Shown: positions 1-6,828, counted from the first letter of the stretch. The stretch is DNA of 12,226 nucleotides from an uncultured Eubacteriales bacterium (GCA_944353735.1 CALVPU010000237.1:1-12226), one strand, 5' to 3'. Program-made: numbers and translations. The notes: a model not told the origin generated them from the letters alone.

Positions 1-1283
1 TCGGGATTGAACGCCAGCGCCGCGGAGATGCCCATCGGCACCGACTTCGTCGGCAGCACGACCACGTTGCGGTCCGTCAGCTCGCTCGCCTGCTGCGCCG
101 CGAGGATGATGTTGGTATTGTTCGGCAGGATGAACACGTTCTTCGCGCCGGTGGCGTCCGCCGCGTCGGCGAGGTCCTGAATGCTGGGGTTCATCGTCTG
201 CCCGCCGTCGACGATCTGGTCGACGTTGAGGTCACGGAAGATGTTCGCCAAGCCGTCGCCCAGCGCGACCGCCACGATGCCGTACTCCTTCGGCTCCGCC
301 TGCTTCGCCGCTGCTTCCGCCGCCTGCTTCGCCTCGCGCTCGCGCGCCTCTTCAAACATGTTGTCGATCTTGATGGCGTCCAGCTCGCCCAGCTCCAGCG
401 CATACTGCAGCGCCTTGCCGGGATCGTTCGTGTGCACGTGCACCTTGACCACGGACAGGTCGGAGATGACCAGCACGCAGTCGCCGATGCGCTCCAGCCG
501 CTTGCGCAGCCGCGCGACGTCGCCGTCGCGCATCTCCGGGCGCGGATGGGAGACGATGAACTCGGTGCAGTAACCGAACGTGATCTCGCCCAGCGCCGCG
601 TGGTCGTCCACGAACTCGCCCGGCAGCGAGGTCTCCCCCTTGCCCTGCACGACGTCCGACTCGACCGGCTCGCCGGTCAGCGCCGCGTACATGCCGCGAT
701 AGACGACCATCAGGCCCATGCCGCCGCTGTCGACCACGCCCGCCTGCTTGAGCACGGGCAGCAGCTCCGGCGTGCGGCGCAGGATGGCGTCGCCGGAGAC
801 CAGCACGGTCTTGAACAGCGCGGCGACGTCCTCGGACTGACCCACCGCCTTCTCCACCTCGTCGGCGATCACGCGCGCCACGGTGAGGATCGTGCCTTCC
901 TTGGGCTTCATGACCGCCTTGTACGCCGTATTCGCGCCCTCGCGCATCATCGCCGCCAGCAGGGCGCAGTCGCTCTCCGCATGTCCGGACCGCGCGCGCG
1001 CAAAGCCGCGCAGGATCTGGCTCAGGATGACACCGGAGTTGCCGCGCGCGCCCTTGAGCGCGCCGCGCGCCACGGCGTCCGCCACGTCCGCCACGTCGGT
1101 ATACGGCTTGGCGTTCATCTCGCGGATCGCGGACGTGATCGTCTGGGTCATGTTCGTGCCGGTATCGCCGTCAGGCACCGGGAAAACGTTGAGCGCGTCG
1201 ACGCTCTCGCGGTTCTGCGTCAGCAAGGCAGCGCCCGAGGAGAACATCTCCTTGAGCAGCATGCCGTCGATTTTCTTGACCAT
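1..1283 (-). CDS. yloV: DAK2/DegV-type fatty acid kinase-like protein (YloV/FakA family), 3' end missing
   Basis: About 427 residues are readable from the ATG at 1283 to the window edge, so the C-terminus is missing; family members are usually about 550 residues. The N-terminal DhaL/DAK2 kinase domain (about residues 1-200) shows PVPDGDTGTNM at residues 35-45, whose Asp38 and Asp40 belong to the Mg-ATP binding site. It also has ARGNSGVILSQ near residue 85 and VDSGGMGL near 190. A linker region with KVHVHTNDPG and a charged Ala/Glu-rich stretch follows, then the start of a DegV-like C-terminal part (NPSIQDL, FILPNNTNI). In Gram-positive bacteria FakA works with a FakB lipid carrier to phosphorylate exogenous fatty acids for phospholipid synthesis; that role is inferred here. 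The start is preceded by AGAGGAAGAG. The gene lies 110 bp behind the Gls24-family gene, the same order as yloU-yloV in Bacillus, so co-transcription is likely. Confidence 0.93.
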   Translation of the reverse strand, partial: MVKKIDGMLLKEMFSSGAALLTQNRESVDALNVFPVPDGDTGTNMTQTITSAIREMNAKPYTDVADVADAVARGALKGARGNSGVILSQILRGFARARSGHAESDCALLAAMMREGANTAYKAVMKPKEGTILTVARVIADEVEKAVGQSEDVAALFKTVLVSGDAILRRTPELLPVLKQAGVVDSGGMGLMVVYRGMYAALTGEPVESDVVQGKGETSLPGEFVDDHAALGEITFGYCTEFIVSHPRPEMRDGDVARLRKRLERIGDCVLVISDLSVVKVHVHTNDPGKALQYALELGELDAIKIDNMFEEAREREAKQAAEAAAKQAEPKEYGIVAVALGDGLANIFRDLNVDQIVDGGQTMNPSIQDLADAADATGAKNVFILPNNTNIILAAQQASELTDRNVVVLPTKSVPMGISAALAFNP

Positions 1284-1345
1284 TCAAACTCTTCCTCTCA
1301 AATCCGCCGCTGCGCCCGGGACCGAATGCGGCGCAAAGCCACAGA

Positions 1346-1392
1346 GCGCCCCTTCTGCGCAGCGGCGCAGGTGATTGCGCCCCTTCGCAGCG
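1346..1392 (-). repeat. Short imperfect direct repeat and hairpin between yloU- and yloV-like genes
   Basis: GCGCCCCTTC followed by GC-rich bases ending in CAGCG occurs twice, at 1346-1364 and 1377-1392; the second copy lacks three bases. Between them CTGCGC (1355-1360) and GCGCAG (1365-1370) form a perfect 6-bp stem with a 4-base loop. No U-tract follows on the minus strand, so this is not a convincing terminator. It could be an mRNA processing or stability element, or chance in GC-rich DNA. Confidence 0.3.
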
Positions 1393-1393
1393 C

Positions 1394-1744
1394 TCAGACG
1401 CGGATGTCCTCCACGCAGACGTTGACGCGATTGACGGGTACGCCGGTAAGATGCTCCACCGTATACTTCACGGTCTCGATGATGGCTGCGGCGACGGCGC
1501 TGATGGAAATGCCATACTCGACGATGATGAACAGGTCGATGTCCACCTTGTCGCCGGAAGTGCGGATCTTCACGCCGCGCCCGAGGTTCTCGCGCCCCAT
1601 GAGCTGCACGATGCCGTCCGTCGAGCGCTTGGACGCCATGCCGACAATGCCGTAGCAGCCGAGCGCGGCGTAACCAGCCACGCGCACGAGCACTTCGTCG
1701 CTGACGGTCACCAGACCCAACTCTGTGTTGAACTTGCAATCCAT
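1394..1744 (-). CDS. yloU: Asp23/Gls24 family envelope stress-like protein (YloU type)
   Basis: The product is 116 residues, the usual length for a short YloU-type Asp23/Gls24 protein. Family hallmarks are an early TVSDEVLVRVAGYAA segment (about residues 13-27), the GIVGMAS turn, a central VKIRTSGDKVDIDLFI beta region and the C-terminal VNVCVEDIRV, matching the family's common 'VNV.V.dI' ending. No signal peptide or membrane segment is seen. The ATG at 1744 is chosen because GGGAGG stands 8 bases upstream, although the frame stays open to 1828. The gene is first in a two-gene unit with the yloV-like gene and has its own promoter at 1794-1822. The molecular role is not established; in Gram-positives the family is linked to alkaline shock and envelope stress, and the constant pairing with yloV suggests a link to lipid metabolism. 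Confidence 0.92.
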   Translation of the reverse strand: MDCKFNTELGLVTVSDEVLVRVAGYAALGCYGIVGMASKRSTDGIVQLMGRENLGRGVKIRTSGDKVDIDLFIIVEYGISISAVAAAIIETVKYTVEHLTGVPVNRVNVCVEDIRV

Positions 1745-1793
1745 ATTGAAACCTCCCGTAAAGGATTCGGTCATACAGACACTTCTCACCAAC

Positions 1794-1822
1794 AGTATAA
1801 CGTTTTTTGCCCGATTATGCAA
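1794..1822 (-). promoter_or_regulatory. Sigma-A-like promoter of the yloU-yloV unit
   Basis: On the minus strand TTGCAT (plus 1817-1822) is followed by a 17-base spacer and TATACT (plus 1794-1799). The start codon at 1744 is about 50 bases downstream of the -10. Both hexamers are close to consensus and lie in an AT-rich gap between GC-rich genes. Confidence 0.7.
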
Positions 1823-1890
1823 GCACAACCGCGCACTTTTTTCGATTTCTCCGCAAGATTATGCCTTCATCGCGCGCGAAACGTTCCTTT

Positions 1891-1933
1891 GGAAGCGAAA
1901 AGCCATGCCCCGCGCTGAAGGCGGGCGCATGGC
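1891..1933 (-). terminator. Rho-independent terminator after the comB-like gene
   Basis: Arms GCCATGC-CCCGC (1902-1913) and GCGGG-c-GCATGGC (1921-1933) form a 12-bp stem with a single bulged base and a 7-base loop. On the minus strand TTTTCGCTT follows directly. It begins 24 bases beyond the comB-like stop codon and closes the ruvC-ruvA-comB unit. Confidence 0.8.
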
Positions 1934-1956
1934 CTGTCCGGAAAACGCAGGCATGT

Positions 1957-2649
1957 TCAGGGCGAAACCTCGACCTTCTCCACGCGCAACGGCTCGCCGC
2001 GCCGCACGAGCAGCGCATAGGGAAAGCGGTTCAGCTGCGTGCACAATTCAAAGTCCCGCCGGGGAAAGACATCCTGCAGGGCGGGATCGAAGAACTTCCT
2101 GCCGGACGTCTCGCGCAGGCGCGCGATCTCGGCGGAGATGTCGGGCGACTCGCCGCGCAGCAGCGCAGCGATGTACTCGGCGCAGAGCGTGTCCTCGTCG
2201 GTCTCGCGCACGCCGTCGAGTCCCATGCAGACCAGCGAGACCGCCTTCGGCGCGCGAGAGAGGATGTATGACGCCGTCGCTGCCGCGTTGACCAGCGACG
2301 CGCCGACGATCTCTTCGGCGCCGGTTGCATTGGCGACGCCCTGCGTTCCAGCGCTGGTGGTGTGCACGACCGCGCGGTCGCGCACGTCGAACGCCTCGAG
2401 CTGCGACGGTGAATTGCCGCAGTCGAATCCTTCGCAGCGCCGTCCGCCGCGCTCGCCCACCAGCAGCGCGCCCGGATGCGCGCGCTTGAGCGCAAACGCC
2501 TCGTCGATGCCGGCGACCGGCAGGATGGTGCGCGCGCCGCGCGCAAAGGCGTGGCACTCGACGGTGAACGCGCGGAACACGTCGATGATCACCGCCAGTC
2601 CGCGCGCCCTGCGCGCGCCCTCGATCAGCTGATAGATCTCAATTTCCAT
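1957..2649 (-). CDS. comB: 2-phosphosulfolactate phosphatase family protein (ComB-like)
   Basis: The 230-residue product matches the ComB family in length and motifs. It has VIIDVFRAFTVECHAF near residues 19-34 (the family's acidic 'vDVlRA.t' segment), LLVGERGGRRCEGFDCGNSP near 62-81, then VVHTTSAGTQGV near 93-104, and a late ETDEDTLCAEYIAALL. ComB hydrolyses 2-phosphosulfolactate to sulfolactate, in coenzyme M synthesis in methanogens and in sulfolactate formation in some Bacillus. Nothing nearby supports either pathway, so the substrate is open. The ATG at 2649 follows AGGGAGGGA and lies 26 bp behind ruvA, so the gene is very likely translated from the ruv transcript. It sits where ruvB usually follows ruvA. 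The strong terminator at 1891-1933 ends the unit. Confidence 0.85.
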   Translation of the reverse strand: MEIEIYQLIEGARRARGLAVIIDVFRAFTVECHAFARGARTILPVAGIDEAFALKRAHPGALLVGERGGRRCEGFDCGNSPSQLEAFDVRDRAVVHTTSAGTQGVANATGAEEIVGASLVNAAATASYILSRAPKAVSLVCMGLDGVRETDEDTLCAEYIAALLRGESPDISAEIARLRETSGRKFFDPALQDVFPRRDFELCTQLNRFPYALLVRRGEPLRVEKVEVSP

Positions 2650-2675
2650 TGCCGTCCCTCCCTGCGCCGAACGGC

Positions 2676-3281
2676 TCACCGCGCGCCCGCGCCGGAATCG
2701 CTTCCCTTGAGCGCGAGGAAGATCAGCCGGTTGGCGTCGTCTGTCTGTTCCGCAACCTGCCCGACCGCGCGGGCGGCTTCCGCCGAGGTAAAGCCCAGCG
2801 CGACCAGTGCGGCAACCGCCTCCGCCTGCGTCCCGCTCGCCGCAGCCGCGGGCGCGACCGCCGTTCCCGTCAGCGCCGTCTCGTCGATCTTGTCGCGCAG
2901 TTCCAACACCAGCCGCTGCGCGGTCTTCTTGCCGATGCCGGGCACGCGCGTCAGGGCGTGGGCGTCGCCGCTCGCCAGCGCGACGGAGAGGTCGCGCACG
3001 CTCATCGCCGAGAGCAGCTGCATCGCCATGCGCGGACCGACACCGCTGACGCCGCGCAGGCGCTCGTACATGCGCTTCTCCTCGCGGCTGTAAAACCCGA
3101 ACAGCTCCAGCGCGTCCTCGCGCACGCTGAGCGTGCAGTACAGCCTCATTCGCTCGCCCACCGCGGGCGCCGCCGCCAGCGTCGCGCCGCTGACGTTGAG
3201 CAAAAATCCCACGCCATGGACGTCCATGACGATCGTATCCGCCGCCTTTTCGGCGACGACGCCTTCGATGTGCGCAAACAC
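2676..3281 (-). CDS. ruvA: Holliday junction branch migration protein RuvA
   Basis: The 201 residues cover all three RuvA domains. The N-terminal OB-fold domain (1-62) starts FAHIEGVVAEK and includes VHGVGFLLNV. The middle domain holds two helix-hairpin-helix motifs, GVSGVGPRMAMQLL (77-90) and LTRVPGIGKKTAQRL (110-124). After an Ala-rich linker (about 138-152) comes the C-terminal RuvB-binding domain with AVAALVALGFTSAEA. RuvA tetramers bind four-way junctions and load the RuvB motor. The start is GTG at 3281: GGGGAGG stands about 8 bases upstream, and the overlapping ATG one base earlier is out of frame. The gene follows ruvC by 48 bp and precedes the comB-like gene by 26 bp. RuvB, its motor partner, is not in this window. 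Confidence 0.96.
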   Translation of the reverse strand: MFAHIEGVVAEKAADTIVMDVHGVGFLLNVSGATLAAAPAVGERMRLYCTLSVREDALELFGFYSREEKRMYERLRGVSGVGPRMAMQLLSAMSVRDLSVALASGDAHALTRVPGIGKKTAQRLVLELRDKIDETALTGTAVAPAAAASGTQAEAVAALVALGFTSAEAARAVGQVAEQTDDANRLIFLALKGSDSGAGAR

Positions 3282-3329
3282 ATTGCTTCCCTCCCCGTTG
3301 GTTTCCGGACCTTTGCATCCCGCCGCGCG

Positions 3330-3824
3330 TCAGCGAATCGCAAACATGCGCTTCGCGCGCGCGCTGTTCGCGTGCGTGAGCGCGACGGCGAGCGCGTCGG
3401 CGGCGTCGTCCGGACGCGCGATTTCCTGCATGCCGAGCAGCAGCCGCACCATCTGCTGCACCTGATGCTTGTCCGCGCCGCCGTAGCCGGTCACCGCCTG
3501 CTTGATCTGCATGGGCGTATATTCGTACAGGTTTGGCGTGCGTTCGACCACCGCCACCATCGCCACGCCGCGCGCCATGCTCACCGCCATGCCGGTGGTG
3601 ATGTTCTTGGAAAAGAACAATTCCTCGAAGGCGACGTCGTCGGGATGATAGATCTCCATCAGCTGGGTGACGCCCTGAAAGATGGCGCGCAGGCGCTGAG
3701 GCATCGGTTCGCGCGGCGGCGTGGTCAGCGCGCCGAACTGGATCAGCCGCCGCCGGTCGCCATCGCACTCGATCACGCCATAGCCGAGCGTCGCCAACCC
3801 GGGATCAATGCCAAGGATCACCAT
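3330..3824 (-). CDS. ruvC: Crossover junction endodeoxyribonuclease RuvC
   Basis: The 164-residue product has the usual RuvC length and the four acidic catalytic residues of the RNase H-like nuclease fold: Asp7 in ILGIDPGLATLGYG, Glu67 in VAFEELFF, and Asp140 and Asp143 in RPDDAADALAVALTH. FFSKNITTGMAVSMARG (70-86) and YTPMQIKQAVTGYGGADKHQ (102-121) are typical of the family. RuvC resolves Holliday junctions by paired incisions. The frame is open further upstream, but the ATG at 3824 has GGCGGG about 6 bases before it and gives the canonical start. It is first in the ruvC-ruvA-comB transcript, behind the TTGACA/TATGAT promoter at 3855-3883. Confidence 0.97.
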   Translation of the reverse strand: MVILGIDPGLATLGYGVIECDGDRRRLIQFGALTTPPREPMPQRLRAIFQGVTQLMEIYHPDDVAFEELFFSKNITTGMAVSMARGVAMVAVVERTPNLYEYTPMQIKQAVTGYGGADKHQVQQMVRLLLGMQEIARPDDAADALAVALTHANSARAKRMFAIR

Positions 3825-3854
3825 CTTCGTCCCGCCTTTCAAACATTCCCAATC

Positions 3855-3883
3855 ATCATAGCGAAATCCGTGCCGGTTGTCAA
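3855..3883 (-). promoter_or_regulatory. Strong sigma-A-like promoter of ruvC-ruvA-comB
   Basis: On the minus strand a consensus TTGACA (plus 3878-3883), a 17-base spacer and TATGAT (plus 3855-3860) lie about 31 bases before the ruvC start codon. No LexA-type operator was recognised nearby, so SOS control is not supported. Confidence 0.85.
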
Positions 3884-3910
3884 GCGCGCCGGCGTCAAAA
3901 GCGCGCCGTG

Positions 3911-3950
3911 CCAAAACGGAAAGGAACCATTTGAGTTGCCTCAAATGGCT
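3911..3950 (-). terminator. Rho-independent terminator downstream of the TetR-family gene
   Basis: A perfect 9-bp inverted repeat, CCATTTGAG (3925-3933) and CTCAAATGG (3938-3946), has a 4-base loop and extends to 13 bp with one mismatch (3921-3950). On the minus strand the pyrimidine-rich run TTCCTTTCCGTTTT follows. It lies about 100 bp beyond the regulator's stop and marks roughly where base composition shifts from AT-richer to GC-rich. Confidence 0.7.
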
Positions 3951-4052
3951 CCGGTGTCGCATAGCCCCATTTGTGATACAGGTAAACTCCCTCTTTGCGC
4001 CAAGGAACACGCTGCTTTTGCCCGAATGGAATGTTCCATCCTGCTTTGTTGC

Positions 4053-4586
4053 TCAAAGCCCCCGATTTTGAAACATTCCCGCAATTTCATCTGCGGTTTC
4101 CCGCATTCCTCTTTGGAACCAGACCTCGATCCAACCGTACAGCGTATAGGCAATATAGGCTCTTGTATAGGCTTCTTCTTTCGAATGCCCCGGCTGTGGG
4201 CCGCAAAGCCCGATGATCACATCCTTCAGAAGGTAAGTGAGATTTCGTCGATTCAGCAGCGCATAGAAATCCTGGTATTTTTCAAAATGGGCAAACATGG
4301 TGCGGAGGAACCCGCTGAGCGGTTTATTCCCTTCCTGCGAGCCTTCCGCCGTCCACTCCTGAAAAAGCCCGCGAATATAGACCCGCAGAATATCTTCCTT
4401 GCTGTCAAAGTTCCGGTAAAAGGAAGCGCGCCCGATCCCCGCCTGCTTGCACAATTCGCTGATGGAGATTTCTTCGATTGGCTTCTCCTGCAGCAGCTTC
4501 AGCAGCGCTTTCGTGATATGCTCTATGACATAGGCGTTTCGCCCCTCATTGCTCATCGGCGATACATTTCTTTCGATTTGTCTCAT
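4053..4586 (-). CDS. TetR/AcrR family transcriptional regulator
   Basis: The product is 177 residues. An N-terminal TetR-type DNA-binding domain covers about residues 18-65: a helix with VIEHITKALLKLLQEKPIEE, then the helix-turn-helix SISELCKQAGIGRASFYRNF (41-60) and the typical DSKEDIL. The C-terminal helical domain (about 75-177), which would bind a ligand and dimerise, contains FYALLNRRNLTYLLKD and AYIAYTLYGWIEVWFQRGM. The ATG at 4586 is chosen because GGAGG stands about 8 bases upstream; starts further up are possible. It is divergent from the small membrane protein and two hydrolases and shares a 100-bp control region carrying two palindromes, so it probably represses both itself and that operon. 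The effector cannot be read from the sequence. Base composition is AT-richer than in ruvC. Confidence 0.93.
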   Translation of the reverse strand: MRQIERNVSPMSNEGRNAYVIEHITKALLKLLQEKPIEEISISELCKQAGIGRASFYRNFDSKEDILRVYIRGLFQEWTAEGSQEGNKPLSGFLRTMFAHFEKYQDFYALLNRRNLTYLLKDVIIGLCGPQPGHSKEEAYTRAYIAYTLYGWIEVWFQRGMRETADEIAGMFQNRGL

Positions 4587-4600
4587 TTTTCTGTCCTCCA

Positions 4601-4629
4601 TTGACATCCAGCGAATTTGATGATACGAT
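4601..4629 (+). promoter_or_regulatory. Predicted promoter of the small membrane protein-hydrolase operon
   Basis: TTGACA (4601-4606), a 17-base spacer and TACGAT (4624-4629) read rightward. The -10 lies inside the first palindrome (4622-4635), so a repressor bound there would block RNA polymerase. The first plausible start codon is at 4687. Confidence 0.65.
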
Positions 4630-4652
4630 TGTATCGCCAATACAAATGTATC
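4622..4652. promoter_or_regulatory. Tandem palindromic operators, probable TetR-family binding sites
   Basis: Two 14-bp inverted repeats share the pattern GATAC-N4-GTATC: GATAC-GATT-GTATC (4622-4635, perfect) and AATAC-AAAT-GTATC (4639-4652, one mismatch). Their centres are 17 bp apart. Site 1 overlaps the -10 boxes of both predicted divergent promoters, and site 2 fills the spacer of the regulator's own promoter. Two adjacent palindromes between a TetR gene and its divergent target are the classic arrangement for TetR/QacR-type repression and autoregulation. Binding is inferred. Confidence 0.75.
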
Positions 4653-4657
4653 TCCAA
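4628..4657 (-). promoter_or_regulatory. Predicted promoter of the TetR-family gene
   Basis: On the minus strand TTGGAG (plus 4652-4657), an 18-base spacer and TACAAT (plus 4628-4633) lie about 42 bases before the regulator's start codon at 4586. It overlaps both palindromes, which fits autoregulation. The -35 is only a moderate match. Confidence 0.5.
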
Positions 4658-4686
4658 TAGTATAGCACAGCAAAAGGAGATTGTCA

Positions 4687-4848
4687 ATGGAACGCGGCGG
4701 AAAGGAGCTTAGAATGACACTTATGCAGAAGAGATGGGCAATCATTCCTATCATCGCCGTAGCAGCTTTTCTTTTAGGCCGGCTGGCGGTTCGGGCGTTT
4801 ATGAATCTGCTGATGGGCGGCACACTGTTTGGAGGAAATTTCCTGTGA
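4687..4848 (+). CDS. Small single-pass membrane protein leading the hydrolase operon
   Basis: This frame encodes 53 residues from the ATG at 4687, or 44 from the in-frame ATG at 4714. Both starts have a ribosome binding site: AAAGGAG about 7 bases before the first and AAAGGAG about 6 bases before the second. From the second start the protein begins MTLMQKRW and has a hydrophobic segment IIPIIAVAAFLLGRLAV, then a Gly-rich tail GGTLFGGNFL, so it should be a short membrane protein. Its TGA overlaps the GTG of the next gene (GTGA), and that gene's GGAGG lies inside its last codons, which suggests translational coupling. I do not recognise a family. It could be a real small partner of the hydrolases or mainly a leader that sets their translation. 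Confidence 0.65.
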   Translation: MERGGKELRMTLMQKRWAIIPIIAVAAFLLGRLAVRAFMNLLMGGTLFGGNFL

Positions 4849-5831
4849 GAACAAAAGCGAAAGAAAAGAAGGTGAAAGCCATGCCGGTGGGAATTGGGAT
4901 TCTGGTCTTTGTATTGGCCTTTATCGCTGGCGTTGTATCAAAGTTTGCCATTGCGCCGTCGTGGGCAAAAGAATACAGCGTCCAGTGGAGCGATGCGTTG
5001 GGAACGCGGAAAACGGATCTTCCCTACGGCGACGGGGAGGCAAATAAGTTTGACTTGTACCTTCCGAAGGACAGCACAAAAGGAAGTTACGGCCTTGTGG
5101 TGTATCTCCACGCGGGCGGTTTTACATCGGGCGACAAGAGCGGTGACGCTCAAATGCTTTCCTGGCTGTGCAGCAAGGGCTATGTCGCCTGCGGCATCAA
5201 CTACACGCTCCGAACCGCTTCCAACGATGTCAGCGTGTTCGACCAGTCCAATGAGATCAAGGCCGCCATTCCCCAGGTGGTCAAAGCCGCCGAGGCAGAA
5301 GGATATTCCATCGACCGGCTGGTCATGGCGGGCGGCTCCGCCGGGCATACCCTTGCCATGCTGTATGCTTATCGGGACGCGGTGGAAGCTCCGGTGCCTG
5401 TCGTACTCACGTTCGGGGCAGTCGGCCCCTCCAGCTTCCATACAGAGGATTGGGACAATTACGGATTTGACCGAAATACGGAGGAAAGCAATCAGGAGGC
5501 GGCTGGCCTGTTCGGCGTTATGGCGGGCGCGGAAATCACTGCGGAAGAGATCAAATGTGGATCCTACCTTGAGAAGGTGAAGCCGATCTCTGCTGTGGAT
5601 TGGATCACGCCGGATTCCGCGCCAACCGTGGTCGCTTATGGCACGCACGATCGCATTCAGCCCTTTAAGGCTTCCCTTCGACTTAAGGCTGCGCTGGAGG
5701 AAAACGGCGTGGACCACCAGTATTTTGAATGCACCCATTCCGGTCACGACCTGCAAAACGACAATGCCGTTTACCGGCAGTGGATGGAAACGGTGGAAGC
5801 CTATCTCGACAAATATGTGCCGGTGGATTGA
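4845..5831 (+). CDS. Membrane-anchored alpha/beta-hydrolase, BD-FAE/Aes esterase type
   Basis: With the GTG at 4845 the product is 328 residues. A basic start (RTKAKEKKVK) is followed by one hydrophobic segment at about 15-35, so the catalytic domain is probably anchored outside the membrane. The fold shows an oxyanion-hole HAGGF (89-93), the nucleophile elbow GGSAGH with Ser165, the acid Asp269 in YGTHDRIQPF, and the base His301 in THSGHDLQ: a complete triad. This resembles the acetylesterase/BD-FAE-like branch that cuts small acyl esters. GTG is preferred over the ATG at 4881 because GGAGG stands 9 bases before it, it overlaps the upstream stop as GTGA, and it supplies the positive residues before the membrane segment. 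The next hydrolase starts 8 bases after the stop. The substrate is unknown. Confidence 0.9.
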   Translation: MRTKAKEKKVKAMPVGIGILVFVLAFIAGVVSKFAIAPSWAKEYSVQWSDALGTRKTDLPYGDGEANKFDLYLPKDSTKGSYGLVVYLHAGGFTSGDKSGDAQMLSWLCSKGYVACGINYTLRTASNDVSVFDQSNEIKAAIPQVVKAAEAEGYSIDRLVMAGGSAGHTLAMLYAYRDAVEAPVPVVLTFGAVGPSSFHTEDWDNYGFDRNTEESNQEAAGLFGVMAGAEITAEEIKCGSYLEKVKPISAVDWITPDSAPTVVAYGTHDRIQPFKASLRLKAALEENGVDHQYFECTHSGHDLQNDNAVYRQWMETVEAYLDKYVPVD

Positions 5832-5839
5832 GGGGGAAA

Positions 5840-6814
5840 ATGAAGGTATTGAAAATTGCATTGATTGTGATAGCGGCACTCGTTCTTGTTGCAGTAATGG
5901 GGATTGTTGTCCTGCTTGCCTATATCAATCATCACAATGAGAATTATTACAAGTACGCAGTAACAGGGGGAGAGATAGAAGCAAAGTATACCGCTCTTGG
6001 GGCTCATGATGTCTCCTATATCGAGTTTGATGCGGGAAACGAAACATATAAAAAACATGAGATTTGGTATCCAACGGAAATGACGGATAACAGCCGAACC
6101 TATCCGCTTGTTGTGATGGCAAATGGAACCGGAGTCAAAGCCTCACAGTATAAAGAGGTATTTCAACACCTTTCTTCATGGGGGTTTATCGTCGTAGGAA
6201 ATGAAGACGAAAACTCGAGGGCAGGTACTTCTTCTGCGGCTTCTATTGATTTTGTGCTTACACTGAACGCTGATAGCGATAGCATATTCTATGGGAAAAT
6301 AGATGTTGAGAATATAGGCATTGCCGGGCACTCACAGGGAGGCGTAGGTGCAGTAAATGCTGTCACAAATCAGGAAAACGCTAAGCGATACAAAGCCCTG
6401 TTCACGGCAAGTACAACTTCGCCGTATTGGGGACGGGACGATGTATTGGGCAGGGAATGGGCTTATGATTTTTCCAAAGTGGATATTCCCTGTTTTATGG
6501 TTGCCGGAACTGGCATTGTTGACGCCGGGACCGCAACGGATATTGCGGTCAGAGAGGGGCAGGGCATCTGTCCGCTGTGGGGAATGCAGGAATGCTACAA
6601 CGCCATTCCCAACCATGTGTACAAGGTCATGGCAAGACAAGTGGACAGGGATCACGGAGATATGCTTCGCAGTGCAGACGGATATATGACCGCCTGGTTT
6701 ATGTGGCAGCTCCAAGGTGACGAGACGGCTGAAGCTGCATTTATGGGAGAAAATGCAGAGATTTTGCATAATGCCAACTGGCAGGATGTTTCGATTGAAT
6801 CCTCGAACAGATAA
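5840..6814 (+). CDS. Membrane-anchored alpha/beta-hydrolase, dienelactone hydrolase/chlorophyllase-like
   Basis: The product is 324 residues. A hydrophobic segment at about residues 5-28 (MKVLKIALIVIAALVLVAVM and on) is a signal anchor. The catalytic domain has HEIWYP and YPLVVMANGTGV near 73-99, the nucleophile GHSQGG with Ser165, the likely acid Asp228 in VAGTGIVDAG, and His272 in RDHGDM. This pattern is typical of the PAF-acetylhydrolase/chlorophyllase-like branch, distinct from its neighbour's, so the two are not recent duplicates. The ATG at 5840 follows GAGGGGG and lies 8 bases behind the first hydrolase's stop. Composition is the most AT-rich in the window (for example 26 G/C in bases 5941-6000), lower than in the first hydrolase. 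A strong terminator follows at once. Secreted, anchored esterase or lipase is the safest reading. Confidence 0.88.
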   Translation: MKVLKIALIVIAALVLVAVMGIVVLLAYINHHNENYYKYAVTGGEIEAKYTALGAHDVSYIEFDAGNETYKKHEIWYPTEMTDNSRTYPLVVMANGTGVKASQYKEVFQHLSSWGFIVVGNEDENSRAGTSSAASIDFVLTLNADSDSIFYGKIDVENIGIAGHSQGGVGAVNAVTNQENAKRYKALFTASTTSPYWGRDDVLGREWAYDFSKVDIPCFMVAGTGIVDAGTATDIAVREGQGICPLWGMQECYNAIPNHVYKVMARQVDRDHGDMLRSADGYMTAWFMWQLQGDETAEAAFMGENAEILHNANWQDVSIESSNR

Positions 6815-6828
6815 ATAGTTGCAGAGAT

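Noticed and set aside
432..1655. Long plus-strand open frame (407 codons) opposite the yloV- and yloU-like genes
   Set aside because: It is His/Arg/Ala-rich with no family motifs and lies antisense to two well-supported genes; long shadow frames are expected in GC-rich DNA.
3884..4060. A copy of the tRNA-Arg 3' end that would mark the far attachment site of an integrated element
   Set aside because: No match to the tRNA 3' segment was found by eye near the left border, and no integrase or recombinase gene is in the window.
2649..4604. 651-codon plus-strand open frame opposite ruvA, ruvC and the TetR gene
   Set aside because: It is antisense to three recognised genes and shows no domain signature; composition changes abruptly with the genes on the other strand.
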